Below, in pieces: positions 7,975 through 17,570 of a stretch of DNA of 51,382 nt (its first letter is position 1; the number at the start of each line of letters is the position of its first letter). A model generated the notes under the pieces. It saw only the letters and a program-made list of their open reading frames with translations. It made no database searches and was not told the DNA's origin. The translations under genes and the position numbers were made by a program. The stretch lies in NCBI GenBank assembly GCA_900547815.1, contig URHY01000004.1, positions 1 through 51,382 of the forward strand, in the 5' to 3' direction. This DNA is from an uncultured Solobacterium sp. (GTDB lineage: Bacteria > Bacillota_I > Bacilli_A > Erysipelotrichales > Erysipelotrichaceae).

Positions 7975-8100
7975 AAGGCGCAATAAATTTGAATGGGGTT
8001 AGGTGAATTTGCTCTCCAAGAATTTAAGGGGCGGCATATACCCCAAAACAGTTTATAGCTGATATTGGGCTCGGACAACATTGTGTCCGGGTCCTTTTTT
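7975..8100 (+). ncRNA. Small RNA gene, intact copy of a 97-nt repeated element
   Basis: Positions 7986-8082 match 22339-22435 over 97 nt without a gap. A -10-like TATAGT (7963-7968) lies 18 nt before the conserved block, as TATCTA does in the other copy. The RNA can form GGGG/CCCC around CGGCATATA (about 8028-8044) and CAG/CTG around TTTATAG. In the other copy the first stem reads AGGG/CCTC, which weakens but does not destroy the pairing. It ends in GGCTCGGACA..TGTCCGGGTCC and seven T (8067-8100). No known riboswitch core was recognised. The small RNA at 7818-7940 sits immediately ahead, so two RNA genes stand in tandem. Confidence 0.65.
8067..8100 (+). terminator. Terminator of the 97-nt element RNA
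   Basis: A long GC-rich stem (GGCTCGGACA with TGTCCGGGTCC, loop ACAT) is followed by a T7 run. In the second copy of the element the 3' arm has been replaced by a transposase fragment. Confidence 0.85.
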
Positions 8101-8229
8101 TCAGTTATTATGACATAGGTTGGTTATGATCACATTACGATTCTTTATTAATGGATTGTTGATAGACAAAGGTATTAGGTTCGTTACATAAATATGATAG
8201 AATATAGATACAAGTAGGAGTAAGTAAAG

Positions 8230-8874
8230 ATGAGTTGTGATGGTGTCATACAATATTTAGAAAAAGAAAAGGTTCCTATACTTATAAAAGATCGACATAC
8301 ATGTTTAGATTTGAATGATAGTAATATGTATGTTTTAAAGAAGGGTATTGTTAAAGTGAGTTTGATCATGCAAGATGATCGTGAATTTAATATTACCTAT
8401 CTACAAGGTCCGGATGTGGTGAGTTTATATTGTGATTGTTTGACACAATTTAGAAATTATCTTCCAAAGATTCGTATTGAGAGTGAACAAGCTGAATTGT
8501 ATTGTATTTCAAAAGAAGAATTCTATAAGCAAGTTAAAGAGGATGTGAACCTACAAAAGTATGTAAATACATATTATCGCAATCGATTCAAACTAGCCTT
8601 CACAAGAGAACATGCGATGATCATGAATTCAAAGGCAGGTGCGGTATGTTCTTGGTTATATCGTTTGGCAAGTTTATTTGGCATTCAAACACAAAAGGGT
8701 ATATTTATTGATTTGCAGGTCACAAATGAGGATATTGCGAATTTTTGTGGGATTACAACACGTAATAGTGTGAATCGAGTGATTCGTGGTTTAAAACAAA
8801 AGCAGATCATTCAAGTTAAAAATAATCGAATTATTGTTTTAGATATGGATTATTTAAAGCAATTTATAGAGTAG
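8230..8874 (+). CDS. Crp/Fnr-family transcription regulator
   Basis: This 214-residue protein has the family layout: a cyclic-nucleotide-binding-like beta barrel in the first 120 residues (CLDLNDSNMYVLKKGIVKVS), a dimerisation helix near 120-140, and a C-terminal winged helix with NEDIANFCGITTRNSVNRVI as helix-turn-helix (about 164-185). The barrel lacks the RXS phosphate-binding cassette of true cAMP receptors and no four-Cys cluster of Fnr is evident, so the ligand is unknown. The ATG at 8230 has AGGAG 9 nt upstream. A -10-like TATGATAGAAT lies near 8190. The gene is single, next to the small RNA genes and upstream of the pilus operon, which it could regulate, but nothing here shows it. Confidence 0.88.
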   Translation: MSCDGVIQYLEKEKVPILIKDRHTCLDLNDSNMYVLKKGIVKVSLIMQDDREFNITYLQGPDVVSLYCDCLTQFRNYLPKIRIESEQAELYCISKEEFYKQVKEDVNLQKYVNTYYRNRFKLAFTREHAMIMNSKAGAVCSWLYRLASLFGIQTQKGIFIDLQVTNEDIANFCGITTRNSVNRVIRGLKQKQIIQVKNNRIIVLDMDYLKQFIE

Positions 8875-8892
8875 GGTAATTAAAAAACAATG

Positions 8893-8975
8893 CAATTAAG
8901 TTAAGCCTGTATACAATTTTATATCCAGGCTTTAAATCGTATTGCAGTTAAAAATACGATGTTTTTGTATTGAAC
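8893..8975 (+). terminator. Double hairpin behind the Crp/Fnr gene (repeat element)
   Basis: The first stem, CCTG..TATA with TATA..CCAGG, is followed by ATCGTATT/AATACGAT and GTTTTTG, a credible terminator. The whole block is the inverted counterpart of 700-775, so the terminator travels as a repeat element. Confidence 0.6.
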
Positions 8976-10100
8976 AGAACTTTCATATTACGCTGATATT
9001 TTTTATCTGGTCTTATAAGGGCCAGATATTTTTTATTCTATTCATCAGTTCTTCTGTGCTAATTCATTTTCTTAATTAAAGCCTCATATTTGTTATGGCT
9101 GTAGATAGATTTACTATGTAATTTATTACATGTATATCATGGATTATCAAAAAGAATGTTGCCTCTGTATTATTGCGAATACAAGTATAGATTTAATCAC
9201 AGAAAGTGCAGATTCGTCATGGATAAAATCAAGGATTATATTACACAGTTTGAAGCAGCCATTAAAAAATGATTCGTGATTTTGTGGACCAATATGTCAT
9301 GGCTAGAGGTCTTGAAATTTTCTAGGTGTGTCAGATGGATACTTACAAAATAATAAATATACTATATAGTTTATGATTCATTGCTTATTAAATTGTTTGT
9401 TAATGAGATGAAGAATTCTTTTGACCATATGTTAAGAACACAAATATCTTTGATAAATGAAATGACATCTTCTTTTGCTTGTACATAACCAATTTCTTGA
9501 AATCGAGAGATTCACATAGTTTTTACATCATCACATATAATCTTATTATTTTCATTTATTTGCATAAATTAGTAATTTATTTGCACAAATTAGTGGATTT
9601 TAAACGGGGGGGGGTAGACTTGTTAATATATATAAAATACTTTATATAAAGCATAAATGAACATATTCCAAGCTAATTTAGATATAAAATTGTCTAGAGA
9701 ACGCCGTTGTAAGCGCATACAATACGATGTAAAATTATTACAACCCATTAAGTGATTTTCAGAATTTGATTAGAACAATTTTAGAATATGAAATATGTGC
9801 TTATATAACTTTATGTTTATCTAAGAAATAGTACTAAGAGGATTAAAAATGGGTTTGTTAAGTAATATTAATATTGTATAAAGATTCTTTTATACAATAT
9901 TAAGATTGTAAGCAGTGAATATAGCTGTGGTTATATGTTATGAGAAATCAATAGTATTTTAATTTGTTTGAACAAATTAGTAGTGTTGCTTGTATTTTTT
10001 ATTTTCATTTATTTTTTTAAAAATCTGACATATAACCAAAAATACTTAAAATGCACTAAATACATGTGAATAAGAAACTTTAATTGAAATAAATATAACC
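8976..10100. other. 1.1 kb without a gene: hairpin, poly-G, operator-like repeats
   Basis: No ORF with coding character is present; short openings such as ATG at 9139 (46 codons) have no recognisable product. Seen directly: a terminator-like stem ATCTGG/CCAGAT with a T run (about 9010-9035), a run of nine G at 9606-9614, a cre-like TGTAAGCGCATACA (9708-9721), and three 17-nt repeats (9559, 9580, 9967). The rest is AT-rich with scattered fragments and looks like decayed coding DNA plus a long regulatory region for the pilus operon. Confidence 0.5.
9559..9983 (+). promoter_or_regulatory. Three operator-like 17-nt repeats
   Basis: TTTGCATAAATTAGTAA (9559-9575), TTTGCACAAATTAGTGG (9580-9596) and TTTGAACAAATTAGTAG (9967-9983) fit one consensus, TTTGMAYAAATTAGTRR. 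The first two start 21 nt apart, two helical turns, which favours co-operative protein binding. The third is embedded in the near-palindrome AATTTGTTTGAACAAATT (9961-9978). They lie 150-560 nt upstream of the pilus promoter. Confidence 0.5.
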
Positions 10101-10116
10101 GTTTAAAATATTTCAA

Positions 10117-10154
10117 AAAAAGCGCTTGCAATCGATTTTACCTTTATGTAAAAT
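10117..10154 (+). promoter_or_regulatory. Pilus operon promoter with overlapping cre-like site
   Basis: TTGCAA (10126-10131) and TAAAAT (10149-10154) are 17 nt apart. The -35 box overlaps AAGCGCTTGCA (10120-10130), close to the CcpA cre consensus TGTAAGCGCTTACA; a second cre-like site is at 9708. A CcpA site over a -35 box would normally repress on preferred sugars. That reading is inference: no CcpA gene is in the window. The transcript would carry a leader of about 130 nt. Confidence 0.6.
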
Positions 10155-10287
10155 ACAGGTGCTAAATTTTAGTTGTACTAATGTATTTATAACATTGTAG
10201 TTAGATTCGTTTAAGATAAAGTAGAAATGCATATATCAACTAATTAACAAAAGATGATGTATGTTCATCTTAATATAATCTTAATGT

Positions 10288-10938
10288 GTGGATAGGGATA
10301 TGGATAAGAAGGATTTAAGACATTTAAAACGAAAAGAATTGATTGACTTAATTGATAAGATGCAGACGGATAGTGATCTTGTATCGAATGAAGAGGTCAA
10401 GGAAGAGCTTAGTCGTTTAAAAGAGAGAGAAAGATATTTAAAAAAAGTACAGAAGACATTGAGTATACTTGTTGTCGTGGCTGCTATTTCTGTATTGGTG
10501 GCAACACTGTGGATGCCAGTACTAAAGATTTATGGTTCGAGTATGGATCCGACTTTAGAGAATGGGCAGATCGTAGTGTCTATAAAAACTAAAAAACTAA
10601 AGTCGGGTGATGTTGTAGCATTTTGGCAGGAAAATAAGTTATTGGTAAAGCGTGTTATAGCTAGTCCTGGTCAAAAGGTGGATATAAATGTGAATGGAAA
10701 GGTGTCTGTGGATGGTAAAGCTATTCATGAATCGTATGTAGATAGTGAGTCACTTGGAAATACAGACATAGACTTTCCACATCAAGTAGAAGAGTCTCGA
10801 TGGTTTTGTATGGGAGATAACCGCGAGAGTTCAATAGATTCTAGAAGTGCTGTAATTGGAGATGTTTCAAAAGAACAAATTGAGGGTAAAGTCTTATTTT
10901 CAGTTTGGCCTTTAAATAAAATTGGAATTGTAAAGTAA
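10288..10938 (+). CDS. lepB: Type I signal peptidase of the pilus operon
   Basis: Up to 216 residues. A charged, coiled-coil-like N-terminus (to about 55) precedes one membrane segment (TLSILVVVAAISVLVATLW), then the S26 catalytic domain: YGSSMDPTL with the nucleophile Ser near 85, LLVKRVIASPG with the general-base Lys near 120, and the FCMGDNRESSIDSR box. It cleaves signal peptides outside the membrane. Dedicated signal peptidases head many Gram-positive pilus loci and are needed for pilin assembly. The adhesin starts 18 nt behind its stop, so the genes are co-transcribed. The start is uncertain: GTG at 10288 has no clear ribosome site and ATG at 10300 has AGGG only 2 nt away. Confidence 0.92.
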   Translation: MDRDMDKKDLRHLKRKELIDLIDKMQTDSDLVSNEEVKEELSRLKERERYLKKVQKTLSILVVVAAISVLVATLWMPVLKIYGSSMDPTLENGQIVVSIKTKKLKSGDVVAFWQENKLLVKRVIASPGQKVDINVNGKVSVDGKAIHESYVDSESLGNTDIDFPHQVEESRWFCMGDNRESSIDSRSAVIGDVSKEQIEGKVLFSVWPLNKIGIVK

Positions 10939-10956
10939 TAGAAAGCAGGTGAGATT

Positions 10957-13900
10957 GTGCAGGAGTATTTAAGGCGTTTATTACAAGACAAAGCGCGCTT
11001 AAAAAAATGGAAAAAGCTCATGATAGCACTTTCGTGTATTGTGGTTGTATGTACTGTTTATGCACTATCTTTACCTGCTGAAACTTTAGCATGTAACTTG
11101 GAAGAGCATACACATACGGCTGAGTGTTATGATGAAAACAATGAATTGATTTGCGAAAAGGAAGAGCATACTCATAATGAGGATTGTAACAAACAAGAAG
11201 AAGTAAATGAACAAGAAGAAGTTGTCAAGGATGAGCCAGAAACTCAAAATGATGAACAGGTATCTCAAGAAAGTGAAGAAGAGACAACAACAGAAACTAC
11301 AACAGAAACTACAAAACAACCTTTTGATTTAAGTAATAGTACGGGTAAGATTGATTCTATAGTGATAACTGATGATAAGAATAATTCAAGTATTCCAGGT
11401 GATACATTACGACCGAATTCAAAATATTTAAAAATCACAGTTCATTTTATGGATATTAATGCGAGTGTATTAAAGGATGAGTATGGAAGTTCTTTTAGTT
11501 ACACACTTCCTAAATTTTTCCGTATGAAAGATACTAATCCTAGAGATATACCAGATAAAAACGGCAATAAAATTGGAACTATTCATATTAAGGATGGAAA
11601 AGTTGTCATAACCTATACGGAAGACTTCATGAATTCTGGTACGAATACCACACTTAAAGGAGACTTCTTTGTGGAAGGAGAAGTTGATTTAAGTCAATTA
11701 AACAAAAATGATGGAACGACAAGTCTTAAAACGCCAAAAGGAGACATCATCACTTTAGATTATGGTCAAGATTATTTAGAAAAATTTGGTGATGTTAAAG
11801 TTATAAAAGCATATTCTAAACCAGATTCTAAGAGTGATTATATTCAATACACAATTACAGTTACTGCTGGTCAAGACGGAAGTAAAAATGTATATGTAGT
11901 TGATAAGTTTACAAATAATAGTCAACTTGTTTCTTATATGGGTGATATTTCAAATACACCGCAAGTACTAGCATCTTCTCCTGATGGGCAAAAGCCGTAT
12001 GAAGAAAGAACAAAATCAAATGTTGCCGGAAAAATATATCTAGCAGATATGCAAACTTCTGATAATGAGATTCCAAAACAAGTTACAGATAGTTCAAGTA
12101 TAAATCAGCCTGGAAGTTTAGTATGGTCAATAAGTGAATTGAAGCCAAATGAAAGTCGTACTTTAACTTATTTTGTTAAGTTAAGTGATGATAAAAATTT
12201 AAACAAACAATCTATCACAAATACAGCTTCCGCTTATACTAAAAAAGAAGGTGGCACAACTTATCCAAAGGGAAAAGATGATAAAACATTTACTCCAACT
12301 GTTTCTTATGATATGAAAAAGACTCACGATGAGAAATACACAAAGGATGCTGAAGGGAATTATATTGTTCAATATAAATTGGAATTTACATTAAACTCAT
12401 CTAGTGATTATCCATTAAAGAATTTTATGTTCTATGATTATTTAAATTATCACAATATACGTACAGATGAAACAATGCTTCCATATATTTCTTATGAACG
12501 AAGCACTGTAGAATTATATCAAACTAAAGATGGTAAGGATACATTGGTAGATCCATCAAATTATAAGGTTGAATGGGAAATGGATGGAACGAATTATAAA
12601 GCGGATTGATCAAATAGTGATGGAAATCCAAAACGGTTTAGAATAAGAGGAACGGATTCGAATCCTTTTACGGTATATCCTGGTGATTCTTATTATGTAA
12701 CATATAAGTTAAAGGTAAAACCGGAAGTATATGCAGCCATGCAGTCGAATAATGTAACGATTAAGAATCGTTATATAGCAAATGCGGATAACGCAAAAGA
12801 TTTTTATGATGGTACTATATTAAATAGAACTTTTGACCAATTGAATTTAGATGATTACACTTGGGTTGAAAAGAAAAAAGAAGCTACAGTAACGAATCAA
12901 GTCCAAACGATTAATATGAGTGGTTCAGATGTCTATGTAAAAAAGAATGATGGTTATGAAAAAGATAGTTCTGTTAATTCATTTAACGTTCCAGCTGGAA
13001 GCTATCAGTATACAGTGAATGTAAATCAGACAATGAATCAATTTGATGTAACTGAAGCTACTTTAAAAGATATATTGAGTTCTGATGTTATGCATTATGT
13101 TGGATATGTAAAAATAACGCCTTATGAATATGATGCAACTGCGAATAAATATGAGTATCAAAAACCTAAATGGGTGAAAATTGATAATGAGACTTCATTT
13201 GAGTTAAAGTTGTCTCAAATTGGATGGACAAACAATAACAATGGGTATCGTTTTGAGTATTATGCACAAACGAAAGATTTAAGTGAAGTTGGAAATGTTG
13301 AAGTGAAAAATACATTCTCATTAAGTGGTGTTAAAAAGGGAGACACAACTTTTACATTTGATGATGTTGGTTCCTCGTTAACAATTCAAGTGAAGGGTCA
13401 TTATTCTTTGAGCGTGAATAAAAGTGCTTGGTATTATGAAAAACCACAAGAGAATGCGACTTCTTATACGAATGGAAAGCTATATTGGATAATTGAAGTA
13501 AATGGTACTGCAATTCGAAAGGGTACTCTGATTCAAGATGCGATTTCAAAAGATAAAGGTTTAACAGATTCCTTCTTGCATAGTGATTCGGTTGCAGGTA
13601 TTTATCAGGGTAAGCCAGCTAATAATATAAATTCTTATACTAGTTTTGAAGAATTTAAAAATTCAAACAATGGATTAGTGGATAAATCAAAATCATTTGA
13701 TAAAGAATTTGGCAATAGTAAAAATTTTACTGGAGAAGATAATTCTAGTGAATTGACATTAACGGCAAAAGAAACGATTTCATTAAACAATGAAAAAAGA
13801 CTTTATATTGTGATAATGACCGAACCACATAGTTTGCCTAGTGCATATAGAGCTGAGTTTACTTATAGAAACGTAGTTTTAATGAAGGACATTTCAGACC

Positions 13901-15888
13901 AGTCTTTTAAAGAATGCAAGTCTGCAAGTCAAATACTTTATGGAGGACCAAATATACTTAAAGAGTTAGGTCAAACATTTACGTATGATGGTAAAACGGT
14001 AACTACTCTTCAAGTTGGTGCTGATAAAACTAATCCAGAATCTAAAATTTGTAAAGACTTATTAAATAAAACGAATAGCAAGGGTGCATTTATTTCATGG
14101 GCATTTAAAGTAAATCTTGCAGGAGAATTAAAAGGAAATTATCGTGTCTTAGAAGACATACCGAATGGCATGGAACTATCATATATTCGAGTCAAATGGC
14201 ATGCGGATGAGGCTGGAAAAGTAACATCACAGAAAATAGTTGGTTTAGGTACTGAATGGGAGGAAAATAGTAATGAATCAACCAATGATAATGGAAATCC
14301 AGAAACAACGATTTATTATTACAACAAAAATAAAAATCAAGCTATGATTCAGTTAGGTGAATTTGAAGATGGAAGAGTTGGCGATAAATATGCAGTTGAT
14401 GTACAAGTTGTTTGCCGAGTAACAGATGATGAGGTTTTGTTAGGAGGAGAAGAAAAAAGTTTTACGAATAAGGTAACTCTTCTTAGACCAGATGGACAAA
14501 CAATAATTGATACGGCTAGTAATGAGGCAACAATGTCTAAAAGAGATAATTTATCTAAAAGTAATAATTTTGATAAAGAGCATGCAAAAGATAATACATC
14601 ACAAACTATTAATTATACAATTACCGCTAATGCACTAGGACAAACACTTCCTTTGAATGATGGAAATAAGCTTACTTTAGTGGATAAATTAGATGAAAAC
14701 TTAGAATTAGATCCTACAACAATCAAAGCTAAGGAAGAAAATGGAAAAGAAGTATCTATTGATAAATCATACGATTCTAAAACAAATACTTTAGAGATTT
14801 CTATTCCAAACGGTAAAAAAGTGCTTATTACATATAGCGTGACGGTAAAAGTAGCTCCATGTACGCCAGTACAATATTTATCTAACAAAGTATTTTGGAA
14901 ATCATATTCTGAAAATGGTGGAGAGAATGATGTGATTAAAGGTTTTAAATATCGTTTAGCTGCAGGTGGAAGTACAGAAGGTGAAGAAAATCCGCAATTG
15001 ACTATCACAAAAATGGATGAAAATAAATTAGAGCCTATTAAAGATGTAAAGTTTGATGTCTATGAATGTGAATTAAATGGTAATGCGATTAAACGTGTAT
15101 TATCAAAAGGGAGTATAAGTGGCAAAACAGATGCTAATGGAATTTACAAAGTTGACTCTTCATTTATTACACATTCCAATACGATTTATGAAGTAATGGA
15201 AACTAACACACCAGATGGGTATGTAAAAAATAAGGATTCTTATTACATTATATATGTGGAAAAAGTGAATGGTGTTAATCCGTCATATGTGCAGGATTGT
15301 ATAGATTATTTTAACAAACAAGATAAGATTAGATATAAAATTGTAGATTCACCTCAGAAATTCAATCTTGTAGTTTATAACACACAAAAGGGTATTACGG
15401 TTAAAAAGCAATTTACAAACAATGCTGCTGAAACAAAGCATAATCCAATTAGTGGTATTTATAAATTTGGATTGTATGAAGATGCAGACGGAACAAAACT
15501 ATTACAAACTATAGATATCAAATATGATCCTAGTGATACAGATGTTAAGTCAGCAAAATTCAAGAATCCAGTTGATCTAACCAAAACATATTACGTTTTT
15601 GAATTGGATCAAAATGGACAACCGATTAAAGCTTCTGATGGTGAAGCTACAATAAATTCAATGCAATATAAAGTGGTTTATGAAAGTAATTCAAAAGATA
15701 ACTCAAAAGCTACAAATATTGCAAAAGTCGGTGATACGGTTACCGTGACAAACAAAAGCCGTACAAAAATACTACCTTCAACGGGTGGTACTGGAAACCT
15801 GATTTACAGGATGTCAGGAACAGCCCTAGTGGTTGTAGGAGTGATAAGCCTGTCAATTATAGATAAAAAAAGAGAAAGAAGAAAGTAG
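10957..15888 (+). pseudogene. Giant LPxTG pilus tip adhesin, interrupted by in-frame TGA
   Basis: One frame runs from GTG 10957 (ribosome site AGGTGA) to 15888, about 1643 codons, broken only by TGA at 12607-12609 (codon 551), where KAD is followed by SNSDGNPKRF; a TGG to TGA change is the simplest explanation. The signal peptide (KKLMIALSCIVVVCTVYALS) is followed by two Cys/His modules of the EEHTHTAECYD type, an acidic Thr-rich linker, many repeated Ig-like isopeptide-type domains, a Cna-B/SpaA-like domain (about codons 1350-1410, ending YEVMETNTPDGY), and LPSTGG with membrane helix and RRK tail. Size, first position among the pilins and wall-sorting signal mark it as the tip adhesin. If the stop is real only an unanchored 550-residue secreted fragment is made, unless it is read through. 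A sequencing error cannot be excluded. Confidence 0.85.
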
Positions 15889-15897
15889 GAGAAAGTA

Positions 15898-17442
15898 ATG
15901 AAATTAATTAAAAAGATTGCAGCCATTATGTTTGCGTTCATGATGGTATTCTCATTAAGCACAAACGCAAAGGCAAATACTGGTTCACAAGAAGAAGATG
16001 GTAAAAAAGGTTCAATTACAATCAATAATACCATTGATGGCGAAGAATACAAAATTTACAAAATTTTTGACTTAGAGAGTTTTGATACTGAGCCAACAGA
16101 TAAAAATGGAGCTTATTCATATAAAATGATTAATGATTGGAATGATTTTTTCGCTAAAGAAGGAAAAAATTATGCAACAGTAGATGGAAATGGTTATGTA
16201 AAGTCAAATATTACTGATGATAATGCTGCTGAATTTGCTAAAAATGCTTTAGCATATGCGAAAGGTAAACCTGTTACAGTTACAGCGACAGCAAAAGGAA
16301 ATGGTAATGCAGTTACTGTTAATGGTTTAGCTTATGGATATTATTTGGTAGGTTCAAGTGTTGGATCCCTTTGTGGCTTAAATACAACAAACCCTAATGC
16401 TGAAATTAATGAAAAGAATAGTAAGCCAATTGTAGAGAAGACAGTATCAGCTCGTGGTGAACAACATGCACCACAGAATTATGCTAATATTGGAGAGGCT
16501 TTAGATTTCCAAACAGTTATCCACGTAAAAAAAGGTGCAAAAAACTATGTTTTATATGATCAGATGTCAAAAGGTTTAGAATTGATAGATTATTTACCTA
16601 ATGTAACTTTAATGGTGAATGGTGGTGATGGTATTAATGGTGATAATTTCTTGGACTTAATGAATAATCAAGATTATACATTTACTAAAACTAAGAATAG
16701 TTTTGTTGTTACTTTTAAACCTGAATTTTTAAAAAATTACGAAGATAAAAACTATGATCTTGTCGTTCATTATCGTGCTATTTTAACAAAAGATGCTAAG
16801 ATTTCATATTCTAATACTTTAAATGCGAATACGAATACTACATATTTAACATATGGCGATAAAAACACTAAATCTAATGAAGCACAAACACAAACCTATA
16901 CTTGTGGTATTCCCGTATATAAATTCACGGAAAAATTTGGAGCTAAAAAAGCCCTTGCTGGTGCACAATTCAAGTTATATACAAATGATAAAAAAGTAAT
17001 TGAGTTAATTAAGGTTGAGAATACAACTGAACCAACTGAACCAACTAAACCAACTAAACCAACTTATCGTAAATTTATGACAGGTGATGATGTAAATAAA
17101 AAAGTAGATACTATTACAACTGATGAAAATGGTAAATTTGATATTACTGGTTTAAATTTAGGTACATATTATCTTGAAGAAACTAAAGCTCCTGATGGAT
17201 ATAATAAATTAACAAGTCAAATTACAGTTGAATTAACTACAGAAGGAAATGAGAATACAAGACCAATAAATTTAAAACAAAATAATATTCCAGCAGATGA
17301 AATAGGTGTTGAGAATAATGCCGGTAGTTTACTACCTTCTACTGGTGGTATGGGTACAACACTAATTTATTTGATTGGTGGTGCGCTAGTATTAGGTTCT
17401 GGATTTGTTTTGGCTAACAAAAAAAGAGCGAAAGCTAAATAA
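15898..17442 (+). CDS. Major backbone pilin, LPxTG
   Basis: This 514-residue protein begins with a signal peptide (KKIAAIMFAFMMVFSLSTNAKA) and ends with LPSTGG, a hydrophobic helix and KKRAKAK, a full wall-sorting signal. Between lie domains of the SpaA/fimbrial type: an N-domain (GSITINNTIDGEEYKIYKI), a mid-domain starting KPIVEKTV, where the pilin-motif Lys of this subfamily is expected, and a C-terminal Cna-B domain with E-box YYLEETKAPDGYN, whose Glu promotes Lys-Asn isopeptide bonds. A (TEP/TKP)n stretch near residue 380 is a short in-domain repeat. It starts 9 nt behind the adhesin with an AGGAGAA site. It should be polymerised by the class C sortase encoded at 19044. A-rich codons differ from those of the next pilin gene. 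Confidence 0.92.
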   Translation: MKLIKKIAAIMFAFMMVFSLSTNAKANTGSQEEDGKKGSITINNTIDGEEYKIYKIFDLESFDTEPTDKNGAYSYKMINDWNDFFAKEGKNYATVDGNGYVKSNITDDNAAEFAKNALAYAKGKPVTVTATAKGNGNAVTVNGLAYGYYLVGSSVGSLCGLNTTNPNAEINEKNSKPIVEKTVSARGEQHAPQNYANIGEALDFQTVIHVKKGAKNYVLYDQMSKGLELIDYLPNVTLMVNGGDGINGDNFLDLMNNQDYTFTKTKNSFVVTFKPEFLKNYEDKNYDLVVHYRAILTKDAKISYSNTLNANTNTTYLTYGDKNTKSNEAQTQTYTCGIPVYKFTEKFGAKKALAGAQFKLYTNDKKVIELIKVENTTEPTEPTKPTKPTYRKFMTGDDVNKKVDTITTDENGKFDITGLNLGTYYLEETKAPDGYNKLTSQITVELTTEGNENTRPINLKQNNIPADEIGVENNAGSLLPSTGGMGTTLIYLIGGALVLGSGFVLANKKRAKAK

Positions 17443-17461
17443 TTGAATTGAATGAATTTAC

Positions 17462-17550
17462 GTTGTTGAGGGAGTGTTCTACATTCTCTTAACAACAGTA
17501 AAAAGAGGATTGTAGCGAATGTTTGTTACAGTCCTGTTCTTACTGTTGTT
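17462..17550 (+). promoter_or_regulatory. Competing hairpins between two pilin genes
   Basis: Hairpin 1 pairs GTTGTTGAGGGAGTG (from 17462) with CATTCTCTTAACAAC (to 17496). Hairpin 2 pairs AACAACAGTAA (17491-17501) with TTACTGTTGTT (17540-17550), 11 perfect pairs, and continues inside with AGGATTGTA (17506-17514) against TTACAGTCCT (17527-17535 region). Both use AACAAC at 17491-17496, so they exclude each other. Neither is followed by a real T run, so mRNA processing, protection of the backbone-pilin message or translational control is more likely than termination. Confidence 0.55.
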
Positions 17551-17570
17551 GAATAAAAAGGATAAAGGAT

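Noticed and set aside
9139..9279. 46-codon ORF in the gap before the pilus operon
   Set aside because: No ribosome site, no recognisable motif, and surrounding frames are full of stops; it looks like chance or decayed sequence.
12607..12609. TGA read as tryptophan by a changed genetic code
   Set aside because: Many genes in the window end in functional TAA/TAG/TGA contexts and use TGG for Trp; only this one gene has an internal TGA.
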